64,000 nt of DNA from Clostridioides difficile. Lineage in GTDB: Bacteria > Bacillota > Clostridia > Peptostreptococcales > Peptostreptococcaceae. A program made the position numbers and the translations under genes. How positions within the stretch are numbered: position 1 is the stretch's first letter; each line of letters begins with the position of its first letter. The notes beneath the pieces are model-generated. The model searched no databases. It had not been told where the DNA came from and worked only from the letters and a program-made list of their open reading frames with translations. The stretch covers positions 496,001 through 560,000 of the forward strand of contig CP103804.1 in assembly GCA_024919175.1 (NCBI GenBank), read 5' to 3'. Of the stretch, positions 35,967-44,733 are shown one piece after another.

Positions 35967-37745
35967 ATGAGTAAAATTCATATTAATGGTATAGGGATAG
36001 AAAATTATAGATCATTTAGAGATAATAGAAAAATTGTATTTCCAGGTGAACAATATAAGAAACCTGTAGCAATAGTAGGGTATAATAATTCGGGTAAAAC
36101 TAATTTATTAAATTCAATATTATTTGGGATTACTGAAAAATATGTAAATAAAGATACATTTACATTAGATGACTTTCATAATAGGGATATAAATAACATT
36201 CCAAACATATATACGGGTATAACTGCATCGAATGAGGTAAAAAAAGATAGTAAATATGCTAATTTAACAGGATATCATTTTTTAAAAATCAAATTAGATG
36301 GTAATGAGATTGAGAGTGCAAAAATAGAGTCATATAAAGATTGGGAACAAGAAGATAGAAACTATCAAGCTTTTGGTGCTAACAAATATTACAAAATATT
36401 TTATGTCAATTTTCATGAGATAAAAAAAGAAATATCAACAAAGAAAACCAGTTGGGGAAATCTTACTTCTTTCTTAGCAAAACATATAAAAAGTATAGTT
36501 GATTCAGATAAAGAAATGTTAAAGAAAAAATTAGATTTTAAAGAAGAAGTAAAAAAATCTACAGGAAATGTTATTGAAGATTCTAACCTATGTGATTTTC
36601 TTAATAAAATACAAAAAAATTATTCAAGAAATTTACGAAATAATAATTGTAATATTGAGTTTGGATTACCAGAGTATGAAGATATTTTTTTAGAAATGAT
36701 GTTTAAAATCGGTTTAAATGGAGATTTAGACAATTTAGTACCAATTGATCATTTTGGAGATGGATATATATCAATGTTTGTAATGGCTGTAATTCAAGCT
36801 ATTGCTGAAGATAATGAAGAAGATAAATGCTTGTTTATATTTGAAGAACCAGAAAGTTTTCTCCATGAAAATCACCAGGAATATTTTTATAAGGTTGTGT
36901 TATGTGGTCTTGCAGAAAATGGTCATCAAGTTATATACACAACACATTCTGACAAAATGATAGATATATTTGATACAAAAGGACTAATAAGGGTTGAGTT
37001 TGATGAAGAACTTAAGCAAACAGAAATTAAGTACAATAAAGCTAAAGAAGATTTTTTATCTCAAGGTGATGAACTTATAGACAAAATAAAGGATTATAAT
37101 AATTACATAAAGATAATTGAACCGAATTTAAATAAGATAATCTTTAGCAGAAAGGTTGTTTTAGTAGAGGGACCGAATGATATGATGGTGTATAAAGAAG
37201 CCATTCGTAAGAAAATTTTAGATAAAACTGGTGATGTAAAATTTGCAGATACTTATTTAAATTTTAATAATATTTCAATTATACCTCATCACGGAAAAGT
37301 AACTGCGTTGGTTCTTATAAAATTATGCAAGCATCTGGGGTTAGATTATTTTGTTATAAATGATTTTGATTTTGATGTTAATTTTATTGATAAGCTAGTT
37401 ACTTTTAATACAGATGATAAATATAAGGAAAGTAAATTTTATTTAGAGGAAGTAAAAAAGATAGAGGCTAGAAATATTAAAGGCGAAGAATTAAGTGAGG
37501 GTACTAAAAAAGGAATGATAACAACTAATTGGAAATTAATAAGAGAAGCTGGTATAAATCAAATTCACTTTAATATACCGAAATTAGAGAGTGTAATAGG
37601 GTACAACCAAAATGATAAAGATAGTATAGGTATATGGAAGGCTATTAGTGATATAGAAGAGTTTGGAGAAAACTTATTTCCTCAAAAATTAATAAAGTTT
37701 TTAGAAATTGATAAAATTGAGTCCAAAACTAAAACTAATGTATAA
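35967..37745 (+). CDS. OLD-family ATP-dependent endonuclease (ATPase + TOPRIM)
   Basis: A 592-residue protein. The N-terminal ABC-type ATPase has Walker A GYNNSGKT (38-45), a long insertion, and Walker B with LFIFEEPESFLHENHQ near 288-303, then a H-loop-like YTTHSDKM. The C-terminal TOPRIM domain has VLVEGPNDMMVYKEA near 397-411 and an acidic VINDFDFDVNF near 463-473. OLD proteins are DNA-guided nucleases; class 2 members act in Gabija anti-phage defence with a UvrD helicase. Here the partner is an HNH nuclease 65 nt downstream. Anti-phage function is inference. Confidence 0.85.
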   Translation: MSKIHINGIGIENYRSFRDNRKIVFPGEQYKKPVAIVGYNNSGKTNLLNSILFGITEKYVNKDTFTLDDFHNRDINNIPNIYTGITASNEVKKDSKYANLTGYHFLKIKLDGNEIESAKIESYKDWEQEDRNYQAFGANKYYKIFYVNFHEIKKEISTKKTSWGNLTSFLAKHIKSIVDSDKEMLKKKLDFKEEVKKSTGNVIEDSNLCDFLNKIQKNYSRNLRNNNCNIEFGLPEYEDIFLEMMFKIGLNGDLDNLVPIDHFGDGYISMFVMAVIQAIAEDNEEDKCLFIFEEPESFLHENHQEYFYKVVLCGLAENGHQVIYTTHSDKMIDIFDTKGLIRVEFDEELKQTEIKYNKAKEDFLSQGDELIDKIKDYNNYIKIIEPNLNKIIFSRKVVLVEGPNDMMVYKEAIRKKILDKTGDVKFADTYLNFNNISIIPHHGKVTALVLIKLCKHLGLDYFVINDFDFDVNFIDKLVTFNTDDKYKESKFYLEEVKKIEARNIKGEELSEGTKKGMITTNWKLIREAGINQIHFNIPKLESVIGYNQNDKDSIGIWKAISDIEEFGENLFPQKLIKFLEIDKIESKTKTNV

Positions 37746-37810
37746 CTTTTTTATTTACAACTAATCTATTTATATTATTTAACTTATAAATAAAAGAGAG
37801 GATGATAAAT

Positions 37811-38704
37811 ATGGATAATAGAGTTAATAAAGCTTTCGAGCAATGGAAGCTTAGGATAAAAGGGAGTTACATAAGAGCAATTTGTAAACCTTGTTGGGAA
37901 TTGAAATACTGTCCATATGGATATCTTGTAGAAGCATTTTCAATAGAGGATGATGAATATAGTTGCCGTATATTTGGGCATCAATGTCCTGCATTTTATC
38001 TTGCAGAGCCTTTTACAGAAACGAAAGAACTTAGAAATATTTCAAGGAATATTCCACAAGTTGTAAAACTTAAAGTATTTAAAAGAGATGGTCAAGTGTG
38101 CCAATTATGTAGAAAAAATATATGTGAAGAAGAAATTAATTTTGATCATGTAATTCCATGGTCTAAAGGTGGTTCCTCAGATGAATCAAATATAAGAGTA
38201 TTGTGTGAAGAGTGTAATAAAAAAAGAAGTAATAATTTTGAAAATGAATATTTAATAATGCATATAAAAGAGAGTTTTCATGATCCACCTGATATAAATT
38301 TAGAAATGTTAGAGGATTTATTACGCTTATTTTTATTAATGATAAGGCTGAAATCTGAAAGTATGGAGATAACAGAAAAAGAATATTGTTCAATAATTGA
38401 TACTAATGATATAGAAACTGATCAATTTATTTATATGTTAGTCTCGAGTATAGAATCCCTTTTTAAGGAAGAGAATTCATTTATTAAAGTAAAAGTACAA
38501 ATGGAGATGCTTAGATATAGATGGGGAGTTAAAGATAAGAAGATTCATAGCATAAAAGAAACATGCAATAAATTTGGTAAGGATATAGATTATTATGTAA
38601 AGATTGAAATGCTTTTATTAAGACAATTAGGATTTATTTTACAGAAAAAATATAGAAATAGTAATGAGTACTATGAATCTACTGTAGAAATAGATTTTAT
38701 ATAG
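37811..38704 (+). CDS. HNH endonuclease with N-terminal cysteine cluster
   Basis: A 297-residue protein. The N terminus carries CKPCWELKYCPYGY (about 24-37) and CRIFGHQCPAF (about 53-63), a possible metal-binding module. The HNH nuclease (about 80-142) reads VFKRDGQVCQLCRK, FDHVIPWSKGGSSDESN and LCEECNKKRSNNF, with both CxxC pairs and the DH-N-H residues. A C-terminal helical domain is unassigned. ATG 37811 has AGAGAGG at good spacing; an ATG at 37802 overlaps it. Likely cotranscribed with the OLD gene as a two-component nuclease system. Confidence 0.82.
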   Translation: MDNRVNKAFEQWKLRIKGSYIRAICKPCWELKYCPYGYLVEAFSIEDDEYSCRIFGHQCPAFYLAEPFTETKELRNISRNIPQVVKLKVFKRDGQVCQLCRKNICEEEINFDHVIPWSKGGSSDESNIRVLCEECNKKRSNNFENEYLIMHIKESFHDPPDINLEMLEDLLRLFLLMIRLKSESMEITEKEYCSIIDTNDIETDQFIYMLVSSIESLFKEENSFIKVKVQMEMLRYRWGVKDKKIHSIKETCNKFGKDIDYYVKIEMLLLRQLGFILQKKYRNSNEYYESTVEIDFI

Positions 38705-38735
38705 CAAAATTATGCTCCGTTGGGTAAGATACGAA

Positions 38736-38753
38736 GAACCATATCATAAATAA
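38736..38753 (+). repeat. Candidate att site (right), rlmH-end duplicate
   Basis: GAACCATATCATAAATAA would encode EPYHK-stop. It differs from the rlmH end at three third-codon positions only. No rlmH sequence precedes it. Confidence 0.7.
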
Positions 38754-38781
38754 TGAAGTGTGGTATTAGAATACAAATAGT

Positions 38782-38821
38782 AAAAAAGAACAGTCTAAGA
38801 TAATAAGTACTGTTCTTTTTT
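38782..38821. terminator. Bidirectional terminator after island
   Basis: AAAAAAGAACAGT (38782-38794) / ACTGTTCTTTTTT (38809-38821); serves the HNH gene and the convergent ferredoxin gene. Confidence 0.88.
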
Positions 38822-38849
38822 ATATTTCCATTTATATACATTCTTTTAA

Positions 38850-39026
38850 CTAGTTTTGAGATATGCATTTCTTAGGACAAGCAAGTTGGCATGCTCCACA
38901 ATCAACACAAGCTGAGGGATTTATCATTCTCTTTTTATCTTCTAATTGTGTTATACATCCCACCTTACATACTCTTTCACATGTTCCACAAGCTATACAT
39001 TCGGATTTATTGATTATTCTAGGCAT
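38850..39026 (-). CDS. Ferredoxin, 2[4Fe-4S]
   Basis: A 58-residue protein too short for usual gene filters. Cysteines at residues 10, 13, 16, 20 and 24 (CIACGTCERVCKVGC) and at 40, 43, 46, 50 and 54 (CVDCGACQLACPKKC) give two [4Fe-4S] sites in the bacterial ferredoxin pattern, with one extra cysteine after each. It is an electron carrier. It follows the PNPOx-like gene by 20 nt and is probably cotranscribed with it. Confidence 0.92.
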   Translation of the reverse strand: MPRIINKSECIACGTCERVCKVGCITQLEDKKRMINPSACVDCGACQLACPKKCISQN

Positions 39027-39046
39027 AGTAGTAACCTAACCTTCCT

Positions 39047-39418
39047 TTATAAAGTTTGTTTACAAGATGTAACTGTAACTTCTAATACTCTTGTTAGGAA
39101 AGGAAATTTATCTCTCATATTTTTAAAGTTTTCCCCATCTTTTAAGAATCTAGCAGTTCCTTCAAGTAAAAATCCAGTTCCCATATATCTATATCCCATT
39201 ACTTCGTGGCTACCTAGTGTTAATTTAACATTAGGATTAATATTTATATTATTTTCTGTATTTATCATTGCAGCTGCTGGAATTAATATTTTATTTTCTT
39301 CAACAAGAACTAGGTAGCTATTCCATGTATTTGATACATGAGCCTCGTTATTTGCACAAGTAACAATAGAAACAACTCCTTCATTATTTAAAACTTCTAA
39401 AAATTTTTCTGTAAACAT
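39047..39418 (-). CDS. Pyridoxamine-5'-phosphate-oxidase-like flavoprotein
   Basis: A 123-residue small split-barrel protein: VLNNEGVVSIVTCANNEAHVSNTWNSYLVL at the N terminus, then ILIPAAAMINTENN and KLTLGSHEVMGYRYMGTGFLLEGTARF. Such short PNPOx-like proteins bind FMN or F420/haem and reduce varied substrates; this one is unlikely to be the vitamin B6 enzyme. It is paired with a ferredoxin and faces a divergent Rrf2 regulator, suggesting redox-responsive control. Confidence 0.8.
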   Translation of the reverse strand: MFTEKFLEVLNNEGVVSIVTCANNEAHVSNTWNSYLVLVEENKILIPAAAMINTENNININPNVKLTLGSHEVMGYRYMGTGFLLEGTARFLKDGENFKNMRDKFPFLTRVLEVTVTSCKQTL

Positions 39419-39607
39419 TTTACATTCCTCCTAAATTAAAGATAAAATATATCGTGGATAATTATTATCTTTAATTATAATATAATAATTTTTTTAATCT
39501 GTCAACAATAAAATGCTATTTTAAATTAAATATAAGTGTGTATCTTGAATCTAATATAATAATAATGTATGATAAAGATATTATTTTTTTAAGGAGTGTA
39601 AAGTTAA

Positions 39608-40111
39608 ATGAAGTTTTCAGTAGGAGTAGAATATGCACTACATTGTTTACTATATATGGTTAATTTAGAAGAGGGTAAATCAATTGGAATTAGAGATTTA
39701 GCAACATTTCAAGGAATATCAGAAAGTTATCTATCTAAGGTATATGCAAGGTTAAGTAAATCCGGCATAATAAAATCGGTCCCTGGAGTTAAGGGCGGAT
39801 ATACATTAGCTCGTAGTGCAGATAATATAACTTTTTGGGATGTTGTAGAAGCTGTAGAAGGAAGGGAATCATTCTTTCAATGTGCAGAGATAAGGCAGAA
39901 CAATATATTACTAGATAAAGATAATTTACCAGAAACACATACTAAGTGTCCTTGTTTAATAAAGGTAGTAATGTTGGAAGCTGAAAATGAAATGAAAAAA
40001 TATTTAAATAATAAGACATTGGGATGGCTATATAATCAAGTGTACAATAATATACTTCCAAAAGAAATGGAAGAAGCAACAATCGAATGGTTTAAAAATA
40101 CAAAAAAATAA
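39608..40111 (+). CDS. Rrf2-family transcriptional regulator
   Basis: A 167-residue regulator. The winged helix has YALHCLLYMVNLEEGKSIGIRDLA, ISESYLSKVYARLSKSGII and the wing GVKGGYTLARS. Cysteines at about 99, 121 and 123 (FFQCAEI, THTKCPCLIK) could hold an Fe-S cluster as in IscR/NsrR. The divergent ferredoxin and PNPOx genes are its likely targets. It has an AAGGAG ribosome site and its own terminator downstream. Confidence 0.88.
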   Translation: MKFSVGVEYALHCLLYMVNLEEGKSIGIRDLATFQGISESYLSKVYARLSKSGIIKSVPGVKGGYTLARSADNITFWDVVEAVEGRESFFQCAEIRQNNILLDKDNLPETHTKCPCLIKVVMLEAENEMKKYLNNKTLGWLYNQVYNNILPKEMEEATIEWFKNTKK

Positions 40112-40180
40112 TATTATAAGAAGATTTATATTAAACAAAGTAATGACAATGTATAGTGAATATATATTGTAACTATGATA

Positions 40181-40220
40181 AAGCTAGATGAGGTAAGAAT
40201 ACTTTATCTAGCTTATTTTA
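40181..40220 (+). terminator. Terminator after Rrf2 gene
   Basis: AAGCTAGAT (40181-40189) / ATCTAGCTT (40206-40214) with further pairing in the loop, then T-rich sequence. Confidence 0.8.
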
Positions 40221-40246
40221 TTTTTAAATAAGACAGGGAGAATAGA

Positions 40247-41041
40247 ATGTATACAGTCGGACAAGTATCTAAATTTCTAGGCATGTCTAGAGATACACTA
40301 AAATTTTATGAAGAGAAGGGGCTAGTAAGTCCTAAAAAAAATATTGAAAATGGGTATAGAGAGTATAATCAGTTTGATATATATGATATTACAACAATAA
40401 ACTTTTATAGAGAAATTGATATTGAGATTAAAAAAATTCAAGAGATAAGGAAAAGTAAAAGTATAGATGACTTAGAGCTTTTATTAGAAGATAAAGAACA
40501 AGTTATATTAGATGAAATAAAATATAAAAAGCTTCTTCTAAAAAAGATTCAGCTACTTAAAGAAGACTGTCACAAAGTTAAACAATACTTTGGCAAATAT
40601 ACAATAAAAGAAATGAAGCCTTTGAGAGTAGAGGGTGAAATAAAAAATATTACTGCCTATGATGAATATGAGATTTTAAGAAAAAACACAGATAACTTAA
40701 AAGAAGCAGTTACATTGACAGCTTTAAGAAGAGTTATATGGATTAATGAAGAAGGTATAATAGGGAATAAGTTTATAATTGTAAGAGAAGTAGAAAACTT
40801 TGATGAAAATATGAAAGATGAAGTTCTTACTCATTCAAATTGTATTTATACTATTATTGAAGATGGAAGATGGTCAACTGGAGGAGAGAATATTGATGAT
40901 AAGGTGGAAGATAGATTAAGAAAAATAGCAATAGAAAATGGATATGACTTACTTGGAATAGTTTATGTTAATATATTGCTTACTACTTATAAAGAAGGGC
41001 TTGAGCGTATATTTTTAGAAATATATGCACCTATAAAATAA
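40247..41041 (+). CDS. MerR-family regulator with effector-binding domain
   Basis: A 264-residue regulator. The MerR helix-turn-helix is YTVGQVSKFLGMSRDTLKFYEEKGLV (about 2-27), followed by a dimerisation helix (about 75-115). The C-terminal 150 residues look like a GyrI/BltR-type multidrug-binding domain. It precedes a CPBP protease gene, but a 104-nt gap separates them and the target is unknown. Confidence 0.85.
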   Translation: MYTVGQVSKFLGMSRDTLKFYEEKGLVSPKKNIENGYREYNQFDIYDITTINFYREIDIEIKKIQEIRKSKSIDDLELLLEDKEQVILDEIKYKKLLLKKIQLLKEDCHKVKQYFGKYTIKEMKPLRVEGEIKNITAYDEYEILRKNTDNLKEAVTLTALRRVIWINEEGIIGNKFIIVREVENFDENMKDEVLTHSNCIYTIIEDGRWSTGGENIDDKVEDRLRKIAIENGYDLLGIVYVNILLTTYKEGLERIFLEIYAPIK

Positions 41042-41145
41042 TAGAAAAAGTATTTACCTGAGACTTACTCATAGGTTTAAACTCATTATATAAGCAGTTA
41101 TAACTTTAGTATAACATTAAATATTAATTTGAAATGAGGTTTCTT

Positions 41146-41970
41146 ATGAGAGTAGAGAAAACATTAAAAAAGCCTATAGCAAGTTTTATTATTCTAACAA
41201 ATATAATTTTCTTACCACTTTTTTTCTTAGCATTAGCAACTAGAGTGCTAAAACTTCCAACACTAGTATGTGACATTACTTTATGTATAGCATCTTGGTC
41301 ATCAACATTTGCATTTATGATATTATTTAAAAGAATTTATCCTGATAAAAGTTTTATAGCATATGTAAAAGATAGATTTAGAAATAAACTTAAGTTTTCA
41401 ATGGTATCTATAGTAATTAGTATCCAAGTCTTAATAGCGATAGCAGTCATATTTATATTGACATCTAAAAATAATTTAACAATGCCTAGTTTTACAATTT
41501 CATCATTGGGAATGTTTATATATTTATTCTTAAAAAATTTATTTGCTGGGCCATTAGGTGAGGAATTAGGGTGGAGAGGATTTGCTCAAAGTGAACTTCA
41601 AAAGAAGTACTCTCCTTTAAGAGCATCAACAATAATAGGTTTTTGGTGGGGAATATGGCATTTACCAATATGGTTTACAACAGGATTTACAGGGAGTGAT
41701 TTAATAAAATATATTGCATTTTTTATGACTTCAGTTATATCAATTAGTATTATAATGGCAGCCTTTTATAATTTAAATAAAAATTTGCTAGTTCCTATTA
41801 CAATACATCAACTATTTAACTTTCTAATTGGAGTAATTAGTGGAAACTTAATAGAGCTTATAAGATACTATGCAATATTATATTTAGTAGTTGCAATTAT
41901 ATTGGTAGCTATAAATCCAAGAAATGCACTATATAAAAAATTTTCTAAAAACACAATACAAATTCTTTAA
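41146..41970 (+). CDS. CPBP intramembrane metalloprotease
   Basis: A 274-residue membrane protein with about eight hydrophobic segments and the CPBP (Abi) motifs EELGWRGFAQSEL (about 135-147), GIWHLPIW (about 173-180) and ITIHQLFNFLIG (about 223-234). Family members are Rce1-like proteases, often linked to bacteriocin self-immunity. No bacteriocin gene is visible nearby. ATG 41146 is 6 nt after GAGGT; an upstream ATG at 41134 overlaps that site. Confidence 0.85.
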   Translation: MRVEKTLKKPIASFIILTNIIFLPLFFLALATRVLKLPTLVCDITLCIASWSSTFAFMILFKRIYPDKSFIAYVKDRFRNKLKFSMVSIVISIQVLIAIAVIFILTSKNNLTMPSFTISSLGMFIYLFLKNLFAGPLGEELGWRGFAQSELQKKYSPLRASTIIGFWWGIWHLPIWFTTGFTGSDLIKYIAFFMTSVISISIIMAAFYNLNKNLLVPITIHQLFNFLIGVISGNLIELIRYYAILYLVVAIILVAINPRNALYKKFSKNTIQIL

Positions 41971-42099
41971 AAGTGTAAGGGGTATATATTAAATATAGAT
42001 ATGGAAATCTCATTAAAACTCGTTTCAAGAAATTGTTAAATTTAAATTTTTTAGGAGGTTATTAATAGGAAATTAAAAGTTAAATAATAAGTAAGTAGA

Positions 42100-42140
42100 A
42101 AATAGCATTAGCCATAGAAAAGTGGTTAATGCTATTTTTA
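42100..42140. terminator. Bidirectional terminator
   Basis: AAATAGCATTA (42100-42110) pairs with TAATGCTATTT (42127-42137); an inner GCCA/TGG pairing extends the stem. It lies between convergent genes. Confidence 0.85.
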
Positions 42141-42155
42141 TAGTTAATATTAATT

Positions 42156-43037
42156 TTATATTATAGAAATAAATTTTTCTAATGCTGGATTTGTATTGTT
42201 TTTATTCCATACAACTACAACTTCAATTCTATTCTGTACTTCATTTATAGGTATAATTGCAATATCCTGTTTTATCATAGTATCTACAACACAAAATGAA
42301 GGCAAAATGGATATACCCATGTTAGACGCTACTAATGATTCAATAGTATTAAGGTCATTTGAACGCTGTACCACATTAGGCACAAACCCTGCTTCACGAT
42401 ACCTATTCTGTATCATAGACTTTTGACCATATTCATCTCCCGTTTCCTTTACAAAAATAAACTTTTCATGTTGTAGCTCAATTAAATCAATAGAATCCTC
42501 ATTGCAAAGTGGATGAACAGGGGGTAAAAGAGCTACCAAAGAATATCTTTCTACAGTTTTATATTCAAAATCTTTTAATGGTTGATTTTCTGGATTAATA
42601 ACAAAGGCAAGATCCATAAAATTATTTTTTACTAAGTTTAAAAGTTCAGTTATTTCGTTAGTACAAATTTCCATAGATATATTAGGATATGTATTAGAAA
42701 ATTCTTTTAAATATTGTTGAAATTTGTTTTTTTCATATCCTATTAAAATTCCAATACTCAAAGTTCCAAAAGAACCATGTGCAAATTGTTGTGTTTTTTC
42801 AATAGCATCATTGATATTTTTTATTATAATACGTGCCTCAGATAAAAAAACTTTTCCAGCTGGTGTTAGTTCAACATGTCGTTTACTTCTTGTAAATAGA
42901 GTTACATTTATTTTTTCTTCTAAAGCTTTTATTTGTTGTGTAACAGCAGTTTGGGAAATATAAAACTTTTCTGCTGTTTTGGTAAAACTTAGATTTTCTG
43001 CTACAGATATAAAATATTCTAATTGTTTAGTATTCAA
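42156..43037 (-). CDS. LysR-family transcriptional regulator
   Basis: A 293-residue regulator with the LysR helix-turn-helix LEYFISVAENLSFTKTAEKFY and SQTAVTQQIKALEEKINVTLF, followed by an effector-binding domain (about 90-290). It is divergent from the five-gene operon beginning at 43318, and a LysR-box candidate lies between, so it probably activates that operon in response to its substrate. Confidence 0.9.
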   Translation of the reverse strand: MNTKQLEYFISVAENLSFTKTAEKFYISQTAVTQQIKALEEKINVTLFTRSKRHVELTPAGKVFLSEARIIIKNINDAIEKTQQFAHGSFGTLSIGILIGYEKNKFQQYLKEFSNTYPNISMEICTNEITELLNLVKNNFMDLAFVINPENQPLKDFEYKTVERYSLVALLPPVHPLCNEDSIDLIELQHEKFIFVKETGDEYGQKSMIQNRYREAGFVPNVVQRSNDLNTIESLVASNMGISILPSFCVVDTMIKQDIAIIPINEVQNRIEVVVVWNKNNTNPALEKFISII

Positions 43038-43200
43038 ATAATCACCCCCATTTAAACTTGATTGTTTGTAAACGTTATTTACATATAATTAAAACTTATT
43101 ATAGTATAAGAAAATTTACTTTTAAAGAATATTAGAAAATATTTGTATAAAAATATATATTTTAACTATATCTTTATATTAAATTTTTATAAAGCTATTA

Positions 43201-43215
43201 ATAAGAATAACTTAT
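43201..43215. promoter_or_regulatory. Candidate LysR box
   Basis: ATAAG-AATAA-CTTAT, a 5-5-5 palindrome fitting the T-N11-A rule, in the spacer between the LysR gene and the divergent operon. Confidence 0.5.
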
Positions 43216-43317
43216 ATATTCCAATGAAAACGATATTGGATTTAAGTAAGTTTGTCCCATAAAATGAAAGTATATCAATTGATAATACTTCAAATGAGAA
43301 ACAGGAAAGGAGAAAAA

Positions 43318-44706
43318 ATGGAAGAGAAATTTTATGCAAAAGGCAAAGGAAATAACGGATATGTTAAAAACCTAGAAGTTTGTTCTTTTAATAATCTAGA
43401 CGGAACTTGTGGAATGTTTCAAATGGCTCTGTACAAAAGAGATGAAAAATACTATTTATATGGATGTTGTTTTGGTGGAAGTAAAAAAAATGGAGTAATG
43501 ATTAGTGATGTTACAGATCCTTATAATCCACAATTTATAAAACATTTTCAAATGTTAGATCCAAAAGAGTATCCGACAACAACAACTCCAAAAATTCAAA
43601 TAGCAGACGATTTAATGATAGTGGCTATGAGTTGTGGAAGTGGACCAGGAGCACTTGTTGATCAAGCCGAGTTATCAAGTATTAAGTGCGAAGCAGGAAT
43701 TAGAATATATAGTTTAAAAGAAGATCCTTTAAATCCTAAGTTTTTAGGATATTGGGACTGTGGATTAAAGCATGTAATGGGTGTTCATAGATTTATGTAC
43801 AATGGTGGAAGATATGTACATTTATCAAGTGACTGTGTTGGCTTTGAAGGTCTGATTTATAGAGTCATAGATATAATAGACCCAACTAATCCAGTGGAAA
43901 TAGGTAAATGGTGGAGACCAGACCAATATGCAGATGGATATCCAAATAGAACTTTTAATCCAGGAGCACCTCATTGCCCTGAATTTATGGATAAAGGATG
44001 GCTTCATGGACCACCATTTGTAAGAGATGGAAAAGCATATTGTGGTTATGGTGGAGCTGGTTTAGTTGTACTAGATGTTGAGGATTTAACAAGACCAAGA
44101 TGTCTAGGTGAATTACCATTTATGCCTGCATTTTCTAGTAGACTTGCAGGAGCAAGAACTCATACAGCACTACCATTACCAGGAAGAGATTTAGTTGTTG
44201 TGCAAAATGAGGGAGAACGTTTTCAGTTTTTTAAACCAGAGAATATTACAGATGTTCAAGCTATGAATAATATACATATGGTTGATGTTAGTGATCCAAC
44301 AAGACCAACATTAATTGCTCAATTTCCATATCCTGAAGTACCAAAGGATTTCCCATATCCGAACTTTAATGTTGCAGGGCTAGGAAAGCCAGGACCATTT
44401 GGCCCACATAACCTTCATGAGCCAATGGATAATAAGTCGTGGCTAGAGCAAAGAGGAGATAGAGTATATTGCTGTTATTTCCATGCAGGGTTAAGGGTTT
44501 ATGATGTATCAGATCCGTATTATATCAAAGAGTTAGCATATTTTATACCACCAAATCCAAATAAAACACCAGAAGAGTCTTATTTCCCAGGATTCCCTGG
44601 ACCACGTTTAGCAGTAACAGAAGATATTATCGTTGATGATAGAGGTTATATCATTATAGATGCCTTAGATGATGGATTCTATATATTAAAAATGAAAGAA
44701 GATTAA
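43318..44706 (+). CDS. LVIVD-repeat beta-propeller protein
   Basis: A 462-residue cytoplasmic protein (no signal peptide) with repeated blades of the form VxDVxDPxxP: MISDVTDPYNPQF, VIDIIDPTNPVEIG, VLDVEDLTRPRCLG, MVDVSDPTRPTLIA and VYDVSDPYYIKE. It also has conserved His/Cys-containing stretches (KHVMGVHRF, GPHNLHEPMD). LVIVD propellers are uncharacterised or metal/selenium-binding-like scaffolds. ATG 43318 follows AAAGGAGA. It is the first gene of the operon controlled by the LysR regulator. Confidence 0.75.
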   Translation: MEEKFYAKGKGNNGYVKNLEVCSFNNLDGTCGMFQMALYKRDEKYYLYGCCFGGSKKNGVMISDVTDPYNPQFIKHFQMLDPKEYPTTTTPKIQIADDLMIVAMSCGSGPGALVDQAELSSIKCEAGIRIYSLKEDPLNPKFLGYWDCGLKHVMGVHRFMYNGGRYVHLSSDCVGFEGLIYRVIDIIDPTNPVEIGKWWRPDQYADGYPNRTFNPGAPHCPEFMDKGWLHGPPFVRDGKAYCGYGGAGLVVLDVEDLTRPRCLGELPFMPAFSSRLAGARTHTALPLPGRDLVVVQNEGERFQFFKPENITDVQAMNNIHMVDVSDPTRPTLIAQFPYPEVPKDFPYPNFNVAGLGKPGPFGPHNLHEPMDNKSWLEQRGDRVYCCYFHAGLRVYDVSDPYYIKELAYFIPPNPNKTPEESYFPGFPGPRLAVTEDIIVDDRGYIIIDALDDGFYILKMKED

Positions 44707-44733
44707 ATAAATACTAAAGAGGGAGAGTTAAAA

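Larger units (their letters stand above)
35807..38735. mobile_element. SCC-like mini-island between two rlmH-end repeats
   Basis: A 2.9-kb segment between the rlmH terminus and a repeat of it at 38736-38753. It holds a bidirectional terminator, an OLD-family nuclease gene and an HNH nuclease gene, and nothing else. Staphylococcal cassette chromosomes insert at exactly this end of rlmH using Ccr serine recombinases. No recombinase gene is present, so the element would be non-autonomous or the remnant of a larger one. Confidence 0.68.

Noticed and set aside
35807..38735. Autonomous mobile element with its own recombinase
   Set aside because: Both strands of the 2.9-kb island were read and no serine or tyrosine recombinase motif is present.
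38946..39317. Plus-strand 123-codon frame opposite the PNPOx-like gene
   Set aside because: Antisense shadow of two well-supported minus-strand genes (PNPOx-like and ferredoxin).
42050..42100. Ribosome-site-like AGGAGG followed by a short frame
   Set aside because: No start codon at a suitable distance and only about seven codons before a stop.
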